DNA of 64,000 nt from Dokdonia sinensis (GCF_003688895.1 NZ_REFV01000013.1:1-64000); one strand, 5' to 3'. Shown: positions 43,141 through 52,542, counted from the first letter of the stretch. A program made the numbers and translations. Notes: generated by a model from the letters alone, not told the origin.

Positions 43141-44769
43141 CTAGACCTGTATCACACCAAGATTAAAAGGCCTCTCAATAGGAGCGTGGTCTGCAGCTTC
43201 GATTCCCATAGAAATCCATTTCCTAGTATCTAGCGGATTTATTACACCATCTGTCCAAATTCTTGATGCAGCGTAGTATGGAGAAATCTGCTCATCATAA
43301 CGAGCCTTTATGCGGTCGTAAAGTTCTTTTTCAACTTCGGGAGTGATTTTTTCTCCCTTCTTTTTTAGGGACGCGGTTTCTATTTGCAATAACACAGTAG
43401 CGGCAGATTTTCCACTCATTACCGCAAGCTCTGCGCTAGGCCAAGCGGCGATAAGTCTTGGATCGTAAGCCTTACCGCACATCGCGTAGTTTCCGGCGCC
43501 ATAGGAATTACCAATGACAATTGTAAATTTAGGTACAACACTATTTGATACAGCATTTACCATCTTTGCCCCATCTTTTATGATTCCACCGTGCTCACTT
43601 TTACTTCCTACCATAAAACCAGTAACATCCTGAAGAAATACCAGCGGAATTTTCTTTTGGTTACAGTTGGCTATAAATCGAGTCGCTTTATCTGCACTAT
43701 CTGAATAAATGACACCACCAAACTGCATTTCTCCTTTCTTGGTCTTCACTAACTTTCGCTGATTTGCAACAATCCCCACAGCCCAGCCATCAATGCGCGC
43801 GTATCCCGTAAGGATGGTTTGCCCATACCCTTCTTTATATTCGTCAAATTCTGACCCATCTACCAGACGTTTTATGATTTCTCGCATATCATACTGGTCT
43901 GCACGAGAAGCGGGAAGGATTCCGAAAATTTCGTCGGGGTTCTCTGCTGGCTTCTCTGGTGCTTTTCGGTTGTAACCCGCTTTGTCGTAGTCGCCTATTT
44001 TATCCATTAATTTTTTAATGGTGTCCAGGGCGTCTTTATCGTCTTTAGATTTGTAGTCTGTCACACCGCTTATTTCACAGTGTGTTGTGGCGCCCCCTAA
44101 CGTTTCATTATCTATTGTTTCACCTATGGCCGCCTTTACCAGATAACTTCCTGCGAGGAAAATACTTCCTGTTTTATCTACGATGAGCGCTTCGTCGCTC
44201 ATTATTGGTAAATAAGCTCCACCCGCAACACAACTTCCCATCACGGCACTTATCTGTGTGATTCCCATACTGCTCATTACTGCGTTGTTGCGAAAGATGC
44301 GTCCAAAATGCTCCTTATCCGGAAAAATCTCATCCTGCATCGGGAGATAAACGCCTGCACTATCTACCAGATAAATTATAGGCAGCTTATTTTCTATAGA
44401 AATTTCCTGCGCTCGTAAGTTTTTCTTTCCAGTAATGGGAAACCACGCGCCGGCTTTTACCGTTGCGTCATTTGCTACGATAATACACTGCTTTCCAGAA
44501 ACGTGACCTATTTTTACCACCACGCCACCACTAGGGCAACCACCGTGCTCCTCGTACATACCCTCTCCAGCAAAAGCACCTATCTCAATACATTTTTCAG
44601 GCTTGTCTACAAGATAGTCTATGCGCTCTCGAGCGGTCATTTTTCCTTTTGCGTGATGTTTTTCGATGCGTTTCTCGCCTCCACCCAGTTGGACGCGGGC
44701 AAAGCGACTACGCAGGTCAGAAAGAAGTAATTTATTGTGGTCTTCGTTTTTGTTGAATTTTATATCCAT
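43141..44769 (-). CDS. Acyl-CoA carboxylase beta (carboxyltransferase) subunit, methylcrotonyl/propionyl type
   Basis: 542 residues, from MDIKFNKNEDHNKLLLS at 44769; the open extension to 44865 looks untranslated. Two crotonase-like halves are visible, with RVQLGGGEKRIEKHHAKGKMT at the start, GGCPSGGVVVKIGHV, VGSCVAGGAYLPIMSDEA-type acyl-CoA site and GNSYGAGNYAMCGKAYDPRL in the second half. It transfers a carboxyl group from biotin to an acyl-CoA. The Gly-rich regions look most like the 3-methylcrotonyl-CoA enzyme of leucine breakdown. No biotin-carrying alpha subunit is in the window. Confidence 0.9.
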   Translation of the reverse strand: MDIKFNKNEDHNKLLLSDLRSRFARVQLGGGEKRIEKHHAKGKMTARERIDYLVDKPEKCIEIGAFAGEGMYEEHGGCPSGGVVVKIGHVSGKQCIIVANDATVKAGAWFPITGKKNLRAQEISIENKLPIIYLVDSAGVYLPMQDEIFPDKEHFGRIFRNNAVMSSMGITQISAVMGSCVAGGAYLPIMSDEALIVDKTGSIFLAGSYLVKAAIGETIDNETLGGATTHCEISGVTDYKSKDDKDALDTIKKLMDKIGDYDKAGYNRKAPEKPAENPDEIFGILPASRADQYDMREIIKRLVDGSEFDEYKEGYGQTILTGYARIDGWAVGIVANQRKLVKTKKGEMQFGGVIYSDSADKATRFIANCNQKKIPLVFLQDVTGFMVGSKSEHGGIIKDGAKMVNAVSNSVVPKFTIVIGNSYGAGNYAMCGKAYDPRLIAAWPSAELAVMSGKSAATVLLQIETASLKKKGEKITPEVEKELYDRIKARYDEQISPYYAASRIWTDGVINPLDTRKWISMGIEAADHAPIERPFNLGVIQV

Positions 44770-45008
44770 AGGAAAATATCTAATGTCTTTTGTGCGAATC
44801 TTAAATCTTAAACGCCGTAATTTTCGGTAACAATGAGAACTAAATATGTGCAATATTTGAAGCAAATCATTACCAGCCCCGAATTTACGAAAACCTTATA
44901 GTATGCCCATCCATTCATTTCTAGAATTTACACGATATTTGTAATTGACGATATCGGTATTTGCAAGGAGATGAAGCTGGGAACGACCGATGCAAAATAT
45001 AGAATTCT

Positions 45009-45191
45009 ATGGGAATGAATAAAAATACGGTGCTCGCTTGGGCAACTACGATAATGATCATTGTTGGACTTGGACTTATTGGTCTTGGTGCTTTTAGGTA
45101 TAATGAGACTGCGGGCTGGGGCTTTGCCTCAGTAGGGATTGGGTTTCTAGCAAATGCTTGGGTTTTTAATGCCCTCAAAGGGCGCGTATAG
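45009..45191 (+). CDS. Small membrane protein (CAL67264-like family)
   Basis: 60 residues (or 58 from the second ATG at 45015) with two hydrophobic segments: VLAWATTIMIIVGLGLIGLG and, after FRYNETAGWGF, VGIGFLANAWVFNAL. The strongly conserved-looking RYNE/WGFASVG core recalls the small CAL67264-type membrane proteins of Flavobacteria; this match is from memory. It precedes tilS by 15 bases. The opposing minus-strand frame at 44921-45178 is a shadow. Confidence 0.65.
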   Translation: MGMNKNTVLAWATTIMIIVGLGLIGLGAFRYNETAGWGFASVGIGFLANAWVFNALKGRV

Positions 45192-45206
45192 CCTTAAAAC
45201 ACTCTT

Positions 45207-46565
45207 GTGAAGGCTCATTTTGAAAAACATATCAGGGAGCACTTCCCGTTTCTTTTTAAAAGCAAAATTTTACTTGCCGTAAGTGGTGGGCTAGACAGTA
45301 CGGTGCTCACACACTTGTGTCATAATCTTGGGCTAGATATAGGAATTGCACATTGTAATTTTATGCTTCGGGGAGAGGAGAGTGATGGGGATGAAGCTTT
45401 TGTGCGGGAATATGCGAGTGGGCACAACATACCTTTCTACGTTAAAAGGTTTGATACTTCCGCTCCTGCCTGCCGGACAGGCAGGTTCGCGAAAGCAAAT
45501 AAAACTTCCACCCAAATTACCGCTAGAAACTTACGATATGAATGGTTCGACCATCTCCTGGACGCCGAAGGATACGACTACTTATTAACCGCGCATCACG
45601 CAAATGACAGTCTTGAAACGATGCTCATCAATATGGGGCGTGGCACGGGAATAGACGGTCTTACAGGAATTCCAGAAGTCAATGGAAAGACGGTAAGGGT
45701 GTTGTTGCCTTTTTCGCGAAAGCGTATAAAAGACTACGCCACTTCGCATAATATAGCGTGGCGAGAAGACAGAAGTAATGCCTCTGACGATTATTTGCGC
45801 AATCACTTGCGTCATCACGCGATTCCAGCATTAGAAGATGGAATTTCTAATTTCTTGCAAGGTGCCTCAAAAACACAGGAGCATCTCAAACAGGCACAAC
45901 AATTATTATCAGTTTATACTCAGGAATTAAAGGTAAAATTTACCCAACCGTATCTTCTAAATAACGTAACCGCTGGGGTAAGTATAGATATTAAAGGAAT
46001 ACAATCTCACCCTGCTCCAGAAGCTGTACTTTATGCACTCCTTAATATGTATGGTTTTACAGCTTGGGACGACATAAGTGCATTGATGGACGGGCAAACG
46101 GGAAAGCAAGTTTTTTCGGCGACGCATCGCTTGTTGAAAGACCGAACACGTTTATTGCTACTTCCCATTCAAGAAGAAAGTACTGAAGCGTATTTTTTAT
46201 GGGAAGAAAATGAAGCGCAACAAGAATTGCCCTCGGGTGTTTTGCATAAAGAAATTACCAAAAGTGATGAGGTTGCCGGGCGCAATTCAATTATTGTTGA
46301 TGAGAGTCTTTTACATTTTCCGCTAACGGTTCGCAGGTGGAAAGAGGGAGATAGTTTTCAACCTTTTGGGATGGATGGACGCAAGAAACTGAGTAAATAT
46401 TTTAAAGATGAAAAGCTATCTTTGATTGAAAAGGAGAAAATTTGGTTATTATGTGCTGGCGACGATATCGTCTGGATTATAAACCAAAGAGCAGACGACC
46501 GATTTAAGATTACAAAAAATACAACCCAACGACTACTAATTACATATAATGATACAACGCATTAA
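45207..46565 (+). CDS. tilS: tRNA(Ile)-lysidine synthase
   Basis: 452 residues starting at GTG 45207. It adds lysine to C34 of tRNA-Ile(CAU) so that it reads AUA. The PP-loop SGGLDST (26-32) begins the adenylation domain, with AHCNFMLRGEESDGDE and LLTAHHANDSLETM after it. Residues 87-93 (PACRTGR) are a 21-bp in-frame insert (45465-45485) that splits a palindrome A copy; without it the sequence would read SAFAKAN. Another A copy at 45709-45724 encodes FSRKR. The end overlaps dsbD by 17 bases. Confidence 0.94.
   Translation: MKAHFEKHIREHFPFLFKSKILLAVSGGLDSTVLTHLCHNLGLDIGIAHCNFMLRGEESDGDEAFVREYASGHNIPFYVKRFDTSAPACRTGRFAKANKTSTQITARNLRYEWFDHLLDAEGYDYLLTAHHANDSLETMLINMGRGTGIDGLTGIPEVNGKTVRVLLPFSRKRIKDYATSHNIAWREDRSNASDDYLRNHLRHHAIPALEDGISNFLQGASKTQEHLKQAQQLLSVYTQELKVKFTQPYLLNNVTAGVSIDIKGIQSHPAPEAVLYALLNMYGFTAWDDISALMDGQTGKQVFSATHRLLKDRTRLLLLPIQEESTEAYFLWEENEAQQELPSGVLHKEITKSDEVAGRNSIIVDESLLHFPLTVRRWKEGDSFQPFGMDGRKKLSKYFKDEKLSLIEKEKIWLLCAGDDIVWIINQRADDRFKITKNTTQRLLITYNDTTH
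45461..45496. repeat. Palindrome A copy interrupted by a family B palindrome
   Basis: CGCT (45461-45464) and TTCGCGAAAGC (45486-45496) are the two parts of a palindrome A. Between them lies a 21-base palindrome-like insert (45465-45485) closely related to the perfect 20-base one at 36121-36140. The insert is in frame and encodes PACRTGR. Confidence 0.88.
45709..45724. repeat. Palindrome A copy, left arm altered, coding, frame FSRKR
   Basis: CCTTTTTCGCGAAAGCG: the left arm has TTT for CGC. It lies in tilS, second copy. Confidence 0.88.
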
Positions 46566-48567
46566 AATCCTATTCATACCTTTTTTATTGTTGCTCGTCA
46601 CGGCAAGTAACGCTCAAGTTTTCGGAGGTGGTACGCCTACTTTTGACCCGGTTTCTTGGACGGCTTCTGTTGAGAAAGTGAGTGACACAGAATTTGTATT
46701 GCACTATGAGGCTGAAATCGAAAAGGACTGGCATATCTATAGTCAGACTACTAAAGCAGGAATGCCTTTCTCCTATGAATTTCAAAATAGGGAAGAACGT
46801 TATACCCTTAAAGATTCGGTAAACGAGGGTGAGACAGAAACTGCTTACAGCGAGGTTTTTGAGGAATATGAGACTTTTTTAAAAGGATATAACCCCAAAA
46901 CAACACAGCGCATTATCCTTTTAGACCCAACGGTTTCTGTTATTAAATCTGTAATTACGTATCAAGTATGTAAAGAGGTGTGCATCCAGCAGGACTTTTA
47001 TATCGTGCACGATCTTAAGAAAAAGGCAGGTTTCGTTTTTAGAAAATATGAGCCTTTTGAGAATTATGTGAGTGAAGATGCAAATGAAAAAGATGAAGCA
47101 ACCACAACAACAGTAGATGATGATTTTGAGGAAGACGAAAACAAAGGTTTGTGGACAATATTCTTTCTTGCCTTCGGTGGTGGTCTGGTCGCTTTACTTA
47201 CGCCCTGCGTTTTCCCGATGATTCCTATGACCGTAGGATTCTTTACAAAACAAAGTAAATCAAGAGCAAAAGGAATACGCAATGCTATTTTTTATGGACT
47301 CAGTATCATTCTTATTTACGTAGTTCTGGGACTTACAGTTGTGGCGATTTTTGGGGCAGATGCGCTCAATGCACTCTCCACGAGTGTGGCGTTTAACCTT
47401 ATTTTCTTTGTGATTCTGGTGATTTTTGCCATATCCTTTTTTGGGGCTTTTGAGATTCAGTTGCCTAACTCGTGGGCAAATAAAGTAGACCGTCAGGCAG
47501 ACCGCGGGGGTCTTGTAGGTATCTTTTTTATGGCGCTTGCCTTGGCGATTGTAAGTTTTAGCTGTACTGGACCTATTGTGGGAACCACACTGGTTCAAGC
47601 TTCTTCTCAAGGTGGTATTGCTCCTATTATAGGTATGCTCGGTTTTTCTAGCGCCATTGCAATACCGTTTGCATTATTTGCAATGTTTCCAGCTTGGATG
47701 AAGTCTTTACCAAAATCAGGCGGGTGGCTCAATTCTGTAAAGGTTATTTTAGGATTTATAGAACTTGCTTTGGCTTTCAAATTCTTGTCGAATGCAGATC
47801 TTGTGCTACAAGCTCACTTCCTAGAAAGAGAGCTTTTTATCGCCATCATCATCGCAGTAATGACTGGACTTGCGATATACTTATTTGGCGGAATTAAGTT
47901 ACCACACGATAGCGAGATGCACCACATTTCGGTAGGGAGATTGTTGCTTGGACTGGTAACGTTAACCTTTGTCGTTTATCTCATTCCAGGATTGTGGGGC
48001 GCTCCTCTTAAGTTGATAAGTGGTTTCCCACCACCTATGAATTATAGCGAATCCCCTTATGGAGTAGGAGGTGGCGAGAACGGCATAATGAAGGGTGACG
48101 AAGAATTTCCAGATGATGCAGAGGTAGGACCTCACGACCTATTGTCTTTTACAGATTATGAAGCGGGAATGGAATATGCAAAAAAAGAGAACAAAGCAGT
48201 CTTCCTTGATTTTACCGGAGTTGCTTGTGTAAATTGTCGTAGGATGGAAGAGTTGGTTTGGTCTGACCCAAAAATTCTGAATATTCTGCGTAATGATGTA
48301 GTGTTAATTTCGCTCTATGCAGATAAGCGTGATGTGTTGCCTAAAGATGAGCAATACATAAGTGAGACTACTGGAAAACGTATTAAGACGGTGGGAAATA
48401 AGTGGAGTGATTTTCAGATAAAGCACTATGGTTTAAATGCTCAGCCATATTACGTACTTTTAGATCACGATGGAAAAAAACTCAATAAACCTGTAGGTTA
48501 CACGCCAGATATCAAGATATATGAGCAATGGCTCAAAGAAGGAATTACACGATTTAACAATAACTAG
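46549..48567 (+). CDS. dsbD: Thiol:disulfide interchange protein DsbD-like
   Basis: 672 residues: signal peptide, periplasmic N-terminal beta domain (about 20-170), eight or so membrane segments starting near 200 with the redox Cys in TPCVFPMIPMTVGFFTK, and a C-terminal thioredoxin domain with FTGVACVNCRR (C560, C563). It carries electrons from cytoplasmic thioredoxin to periplasmic proteins that need reducing. An acidic linker (about 180-195) joins the first two parts. The start overlaps tilS by 17 bases. Confidence 0.92.
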   Translation: MIQRIKILFIPFLLLLVTASNAQVFGGGTPTFDPVSWTASVEKVSDTEFVLHYEAEIEKDWHIYSQTTKAGMPFSYEFQNREERYTLKDSVNEGETETAYSEVFEEYETFLKGYNPKTTQRIILLDPTVSVIKSVITYQVCKEVCIQQDFYIVHDLKKKAGFVFRKYEPFENYVSEDANEKDEATTTTVDDDFEEDENKGLWTIFFLAFGGGLVALLTPCVFPMIPMTVGFFTKQSKSRAKGIRNAIFYGLSIILIYVVLGLTVVAIFGADALNALSTSVAFNLIFFVILVIFAISFFGAFEIQLPNSWANKVDRQADRGGLVGIFFMALALAIVSFSCTGPIVGTTLVQASSQGGIAPIIGMLGFSSAIAIPFALFAMFPAWMKSLPKSGGWLNSVKVILGFIELALAFKFLSNADLVLQAHFLERELFIAIIIAVMTGLAIYLFGGIKLPHDSEMHHISVGRLLLGLVTLTFVVYLIPGLWGAPLKLISGFPPPMNYSESPYGVGGGENGIMKGDEEFPDDAEVGPHDLLSFTDYEAGMEYAKKENKAVFLDFTGVACVNCRRMEELVWSDPKILNILRNDVVLISLYADKRDVLPKDEQYISETTGKRIKTVGNKWSDFQIKHYGLNAQPYYVLLDHDGKKLNKPVGYTPDIKIYEQWLKEGITRFNNN

Positions 48568-50424
48568 ATGAAGCAATTTTTTGGAGTACTCGGAATATTT
48601 TTTGTTTTTGCTTTCGCGAAAGCGGACTTAAAAGCACAAGAAGCAACCTACGAAGTTTCTGAACATTACGATAAGAAAGAGGTGCAGATCGAGATGCGTG
48701 ACGGTGTAAAACTACACACCACCATCTATATGCCGAAGGATACCACAAAAGAATATCCTATCATTATGCAACGCACGCCGTATAGTTGCAGACCGTATGG
48801 TGAGGATGAATTCCGCTCTAAAATTGGGCCTAATGAATATATGATGAAAGAGGGGTATATCGTGGTGTATCAAGACGTGCGCGGTCGCTGGATGAGTGAA
48901 GGAAAGTATGATAATATGCGCGCTTTTATACCGAATAAAACGGGCGACCAAGTGGACGAAGCGAGTGATACATACGATACAATAGACTGGCTCGTGAAGA
49001 ACGTTTCAAATAATAATGGAAACGTGGGAACGTGGGGAATATCGTATCCTGGGTTTTATGCCACCTATTCACTATTGAGCGGACATCCGGCGCTAAAAGC
49101 TTCATCGCCACAAGCGTGTATAGGGGATTTCTTTTTTGACGATTTTCATCACAATGGTGCGTACCTATTGAGTTACTGGCGCGCAACGGCAGTTTTTGGA
49201 TATCAGAAAGATGCGCCTACTAAAGAAGCTTGGTATGAGTTTCCTCAATTAGATAGTGATGACCAGTTTGATTTTTTCTTAAAAACGGGTCCGCTTTCTA
49301 ATCTGGACAAATATTATGATGAAACTAATGAATTCTGGACACAATTAAAGGAGCATCCTAATTATGATGAATTCTGGCAATCGCGAGGGCTCATCCAGCA
49401 CCTAGAAAATATCAAGCCAGCAGTAATGACGGTAGGTGGATTGTATGATGCGGAGGACTTATACGGACCTTGGGAAACATATAAAAATATTGAAGCACGT
49501 AGTGATAATTACAACACCGTTGTTTTTGGCCCGTGGAGTCACGGCGACTGGGCGCGAAATAAAGACAGACAAGCTGTGGGTAATGTATATTTTGGAGATA
49601 ATATTTCAGAGTATTTCCAGAAGGACATTGAGACGGAATTTTTTAACCACTTTCTTAAAGGAGAAGGTGATGGTGATACAGAGCTTCCAGAGGCACATAT
49701 TTTTGACTCAGGAAGTAAAGAGTGGGAGTCTTTTGACACGTGGCCACCGGCAAAGCTTAAAAATCGCACTTATTTCTTAGGCGATAATAATGACCTGACC
49801 ACGACATTACCAGAAGAAAATGGCGCAGAAACGTTTGTAAGTGATCCAGCAAACCCAGTTCCTTATGCCGAAGGCAAAAAGATGGTGTTTACCCCCAGAA
49901 AATATATGAGCGACGACCAGCGATTTGCTGGAAAGCGCGATGATGTTCTCGTTTATGAGACAGATGTGTTAGAGCGTGATGTGACACTAGCAGGAGAAAT
50001 TCTCGCAAAACTTCTGGTCGAGACCACAGGCACAAGTGCAGACTGGATTGTAAAAGTAATCGATGTCTATCCAGATGACGTTCCTAATACAGAGGAGACC
50101 GAGGAAGGAATGCAAATGGCAGGATACCAGCAGATGGTGAGAAGTGAAGTGATGCGAGGACGCTTTCGCGAAAGCTTTTCTGACCCAAAACCCTTTGTAC
50201 CTAACCAGAAAACTGCTGTAAACATTAAATTACAAGATGTCCTGCATACTTTTAAGAAAGGACACAAAATAATGATACAGGTTCAGAGCACGTGGTTCCC
50301 GCTTATAGATTTAAATCCTCAATCGTATGTGGATAACATATTTGAGGCAGAGGAAAAGGACTTTACAAAGCAAACACATAGAGTGTACCACGCGTCTGAA
50401 ATTCAAGTGGGAATTTTGGACTAA
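48568..50424 (+). CDS. CocE/NonD-family hydrolase (X-prolyl peptidase-like)
   Basis: 618 residues, exported. The signal peptide ends FAFAKADLKAQ, encoded by a palindrome A copy at 48610. An alpha/beta-hydrolase core has RDGVKLHTTIYMP, YIVVYQDVRGRWMSEG, nucleophile GTWGISYPGFYA, the acid in GGLYDAEDLYGPW and the His in FGPWSHGDW. A C-terminal jelly-roll domain starts near 440 (YETDVLERDVTLAGEILAKL). Relatives include dipeptidyl peptidases and cocaine/glutaryl acylases, so the substrate is open. A second palindrome A at 50161 encodes RFRES in the jelly roll. The ATG touches the dsbD stop. Confidence 0.9.
   Translation: MKQFFGVLGIFFVFAFAKADLKAQEATYEVSEHYDKKEVQIEMRDGVKLHTTIYMPKDTTKEYPIIMQRTPYSCRPYGEDEFRSKIGPNEYMMKEGYIVVYQDVRGRWMSEGKYDNMRAFIPNKTGDQVDEASDTYDTIDWLVKNVSNNNGNVGTWGISYPGFYATYSLLSGHPALKASSPQACIGDFFFDDFHHNGAYLLSYWRATAVFGYQKDAPTKEAWYEFPQLDSDDQFDFFLKTGPLSNLDKYYDETNEFWTQLKEHPNYDEFWQSRGLIQHLENIKPAVMTVGGLYDAEDLYGPWETYKNIEARSDNYNTVVFGPWSHGDWARNKDRQAVGNVYFGDNISEYFQKDIETEFFNHFLKGEGDGDTELPEAHIFDSGSKEWESFDTWPPAKLKNRTYFLGDNNDLTTTLPEENGAETFVSDPANPVPYAEGKKMVFTPRKYMSDDQRFAGKRDDVLVYETDVLERDVTLAGEILAKLLVETTGTSADWIVKVIDVYPDDVPNTEETEEGMQMAGYQQMVRSEVMRGRFRESFSDPKPFVPNQKTAVNIKLQDVLHTFKKGHKIMIQVQSTWFPLIDLNPQSYVDNIFEAEEKDFTKQTHRVYHASEIQVGILD
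48610..48624. repeat. Palindrome A copy, coding, frame AFAKA, signal-peptide end
   Basis: 15 of 16 bases (left C replaced by T), supplying FAFAKA before the DLKAQ cleavage region of the CocE-like hydrolase. Confidence 0.94.
50161..50176. repeat. Palindrome A copy, coding, frame RFRES
   Basis: 15 of 16 bases (final G replaced by T) in the C-terminal domain of the CocE-like hydrolase. Confidence 0.94.
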
Positions 50425-50446
50425 GATTAGTCATACTCAACAATAA

Positions 50447-50482
50447 GAGCGCATTTGAGGAAATCTCAAATGCGCTTTTTTG
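50447..50482 (+). terminator. Terminator of the CocE-like gene
   Basis: AGCGCATTTGAG (50448-50459) is perfectly complementary to CTCAAATGCGCT (50465-50476), then T6. Confidence 0.9.
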
Positions 50483-50496
50483 TTTACGATAAGCCC

Positions 50497-50550
50497 TAAA
50501 AAAGAAAAACACCCCCGCAGATGCGGAGATGCCTTTCACCCCTAAATTTA
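50497..50550 (-). ncRNA. Repeated hairpin element, copy 1 (minus strand)
   Basis: Minus strand: AATTTAGGGGTGAAAG leads to the hairpin GCATCTCCGC-ATCT-GCGGGGGTGT and a run of T and C. All ten stem positions pair if G-U is allowed. Copy 2 lies 188 bases away. No reading frame of note. It may be a small RNA end or a terminator-like element, read leftward; type ncRNA is tentative. Confidence 0.45.
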
Positions 50551-50684
50551 TGATTACAATCTTAAAACTGCAATCAAATGTCTTCTTGAAAAGACCTTGC
50601 TAAGATAATTCTTTACTTGTAATAATGAAATGCTAATTATTTAAAATTGAGCAAAATATACTGTGCGTGCATTGTAAATTTCTG

Positions 50685-50738
50685 TAAAAAAGAAAAACAC
50701 CCCCGCCTAAGCAAGGATGCCTTTCACCCCTAAATTCT
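50685..50738 (-). ncRNA. Repeated hairpin element, copy 2 (minus strand)
   Basis: Minus strand: AATTTAGGGGTGAAAG, then GCATCCTTGC-TTAG-GCGGGGGTGT and T-rich tail. The 5' arm differs from copy 1 yet all ten positions still pair through G-C, A-U and G-U. On the plus strand the same stems would contain A-C mismatches. The rest of 50425-50997 holds an AT-rich stretch with nothing else I recognise. Confidence 0.45.
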
Positions 50739-50997
50739 TAAGAAAGTCCGAAATCTAAATAGTCCCCCAACTATGATTTCTTGTTTCTGAATAAACTAAC
50801 CTAAACAAACCTTGTGATTTGATACTGTAAATGTAGGTCGTTTCTTAAATCCTCAAAAGGGGTAAATACCCCTTTTTCAATATCATTTTAGACGAATTTG
50901 ATGCAAAAACTGGGTGTTTGCCCCTTTTTTCTAGATTTCATTAATGATTCGTTTTTGGGATAGGATGTGAAATTCTATATTTAATAAAATTTTACAT

Positions 50998-52536
50998 ATG
51001 CTCACAAAAGTTTTTGGAAGTGCTGTTTTTGGGGTGGAGGCCACCACAATTACCGTTGAAGTTAATGTCGACAAAGGCGTAGGCTATCATCTCGTAGGAC
51101 TTCCAGACAATGCCATAAAGGAAAGTAGTTATCGTATTGCTGCCGCACTTCAAAATAATGGTTACAAAATTCCAGGAAAGAAAATCATCCTTAATATGTC
51201 TCCAGCAGACCTCCGCAAGGAAGGCTCTGCCTATGATATGACCCTTGCCATAGGTATCCTCATCGCAACAGGACAAATACAAGGTCCAGATGTAGACAAA
51301 TACATTATAATGGGCGAGTTGTCTTTAGACGGCGGGCTTCAGCCTATTAAAGGTGCGCTCCCTATTGCCATAAAGGCAAGGGAAGAAGGCTTTAAAGGCT
51401 TTATACTCCCAAAACAGAATGCAAAAGAGGCCGCAATTGTAAACGATATTGATGTTTACGGTATTGAAAATATTAGTGAGGTGATAGCTTTTTTTAAGGA
51501 GGGCACACCGCTTGAGCCCACCGTGATTGATACTCGAGAGGAGTTTTATAAAGGATTGGAACATCCAGAATTTGACTTTGCAGATGTAAAAGGGCAGGAG
51601 AGCATAAAGCGCTGTATGGAAATTGCAGCCGCAGGCGGTCACAATATTATCTTGATAGGCCCTCCAGGGAGTGGTAAAACAATGCTGAGTAAGCGATTGC
51701 CGTCTATCTTACCACCTATGTCCTTGCGAGAGGCTTTGGAGACCACAAAAATTCATAGCGTCGTAGGACGTGTAAAGGAAAACCAAGGTTTAATGAGTGA
51801 ACGTCCATTCCGATCGCCGCATCATACAATATCTGATGTCGCTTTGGTCGGTGGTGGGGCATACCCGCAACCTGGGGAAATTTCCTTGTCTCATAATGGT
51901 GTACTTTTTCTGGACGAATTACCAGAGTTTAAACGCTCCGTTCTGGAAGTAATGCGACAACCGCTGGAAGACCGAGAAGTGACTATCTCTCGCGCCAGAT
52001 TTACCGTTACATATCCCTCCAGTTTTATGCTCGTAGCGAGTATGAACCCGAGTCCGGGTGGTTATTTTAATGATCCAGATGCACCTGTTTCGAGTTCGCC
52101 GGCAGAGATGCAGCGGTATTTGAGTAAGATAAGTGGACCTTTATTGGACAGAATCGATATCCACATAGAAGTCACACCGGTCCCTTTTGAGAAACTGAGT
52201 GACGAGACAAAGGCAGAGTCTAGCGTCGAGATACGCAAGCGTGTGACCGCAGCGCGGGAAATACAGGTAGAACGCTTTCGCGAAAGCGAGACCATAAACT
52301 ACAATGCCCAGATGGGTGTAAAGCAAATCCGAAAGCATTGTGCCTTGGACGAAGCCTCCAAAGAACTCCTTAAAACGGCAATGGAACGTCTCAACCTAAG
52401 TGCGCGAGCGTATGACCGAATTCTAAAAGTAGCCCGTACCATTGCAGATATGGATGCTAGTGACAAAGTCACGGGAACTCACATCTCTGAAGCGATACAG
52501 TATCGCAGTCTGGATAGAGATGGCTGGTTGGGGTAA
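50998..52536 (+). CDS. YifB/ComM-family AAA+ ATPase (Mg chelatase-like)
   Basis: 512 residues. An N-terminal Lon-protease-like ChlI fold (about 1-165, without the catalytic Ser of Lon) is followed by an AAA+ domain with Walker A IGPPGSGKTMLSKRLPS (about 219-235), Walker B VLFLDELPEF and the PLEDREVTISRA sensor region. The C-terminal helical part ends YRSLDRDGWLG, the family signature. ComM is a helicase for branch migration in natural transformation of some bacteria. Function here is by family. A palindrome A at 52273 encodes RFRES between domains. Confidence 0.93.
   Translation: MLTKVFGSAVFGVEATTITVEVNVDKGVGYHLVGLPDNAIKESSYRIAAALQNNGYKIPGKKIILNMSPADLRKEGSAYDMTLAIGILIATGQIQGPDVDKYIIMGELSLDGGLQPIKGALPIAIKAREEGFKGFILPKQNAKEAAIVNDIDVYGIENISEVIAFFKEGTPLEPTVIDTREEFYKGLEHPEFDFADVKGQESIKRCMEIAAAGGHNIILIGPPGSGKTMLSKRLPSILPPMSLREALETTKIHSVVGRVKENQGLMSERPFRSPHHTISDVALVGGGAYPQPGEISLSHNGVLFLDELPEFKRSVLEVMRQPLEDREVTISRARFTVTYPSSFMLVASMNPSPGGYFNDPDAPVSSSPAEMQRYLSKISGPLLDRIDIHIEVTPVPFEKLSDETKAESSVEIRKRVTAAREIQVERFRESETINYNAQMGVKQIRKHCALDEASKELLKTAMERLNLSARAYDRILKVARTIADMDASDKVTGTHISEAIQYRSLDRDGWLG
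52273..52288. repeat. Palindrome A copy, coding, frame RFRES
   Basis: Perfect 16-mer in the yifB-like gene (EVERFRESETINY). Confidence 0.95.
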
Positions 52537-52542
52537 AATAAT

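Noticed and set aside
44833-44901. A 22-residue plus-strand frame (MRTKYVQYLKQIITSPEF...) upstream of the small membrane protein gene
   Set aside because: Too short, with no promoter or family match, and in an AT-rich gap where such frames occur by chance.
44921-45178. Minus-strand frame of 85 residues opposite the small membrane protein gene
   Set aside because: The plus-strand frame has a coherent two-helix membrane protein and abuts tilS; the minus frame is Pro/Ser-rich shadow sequence.
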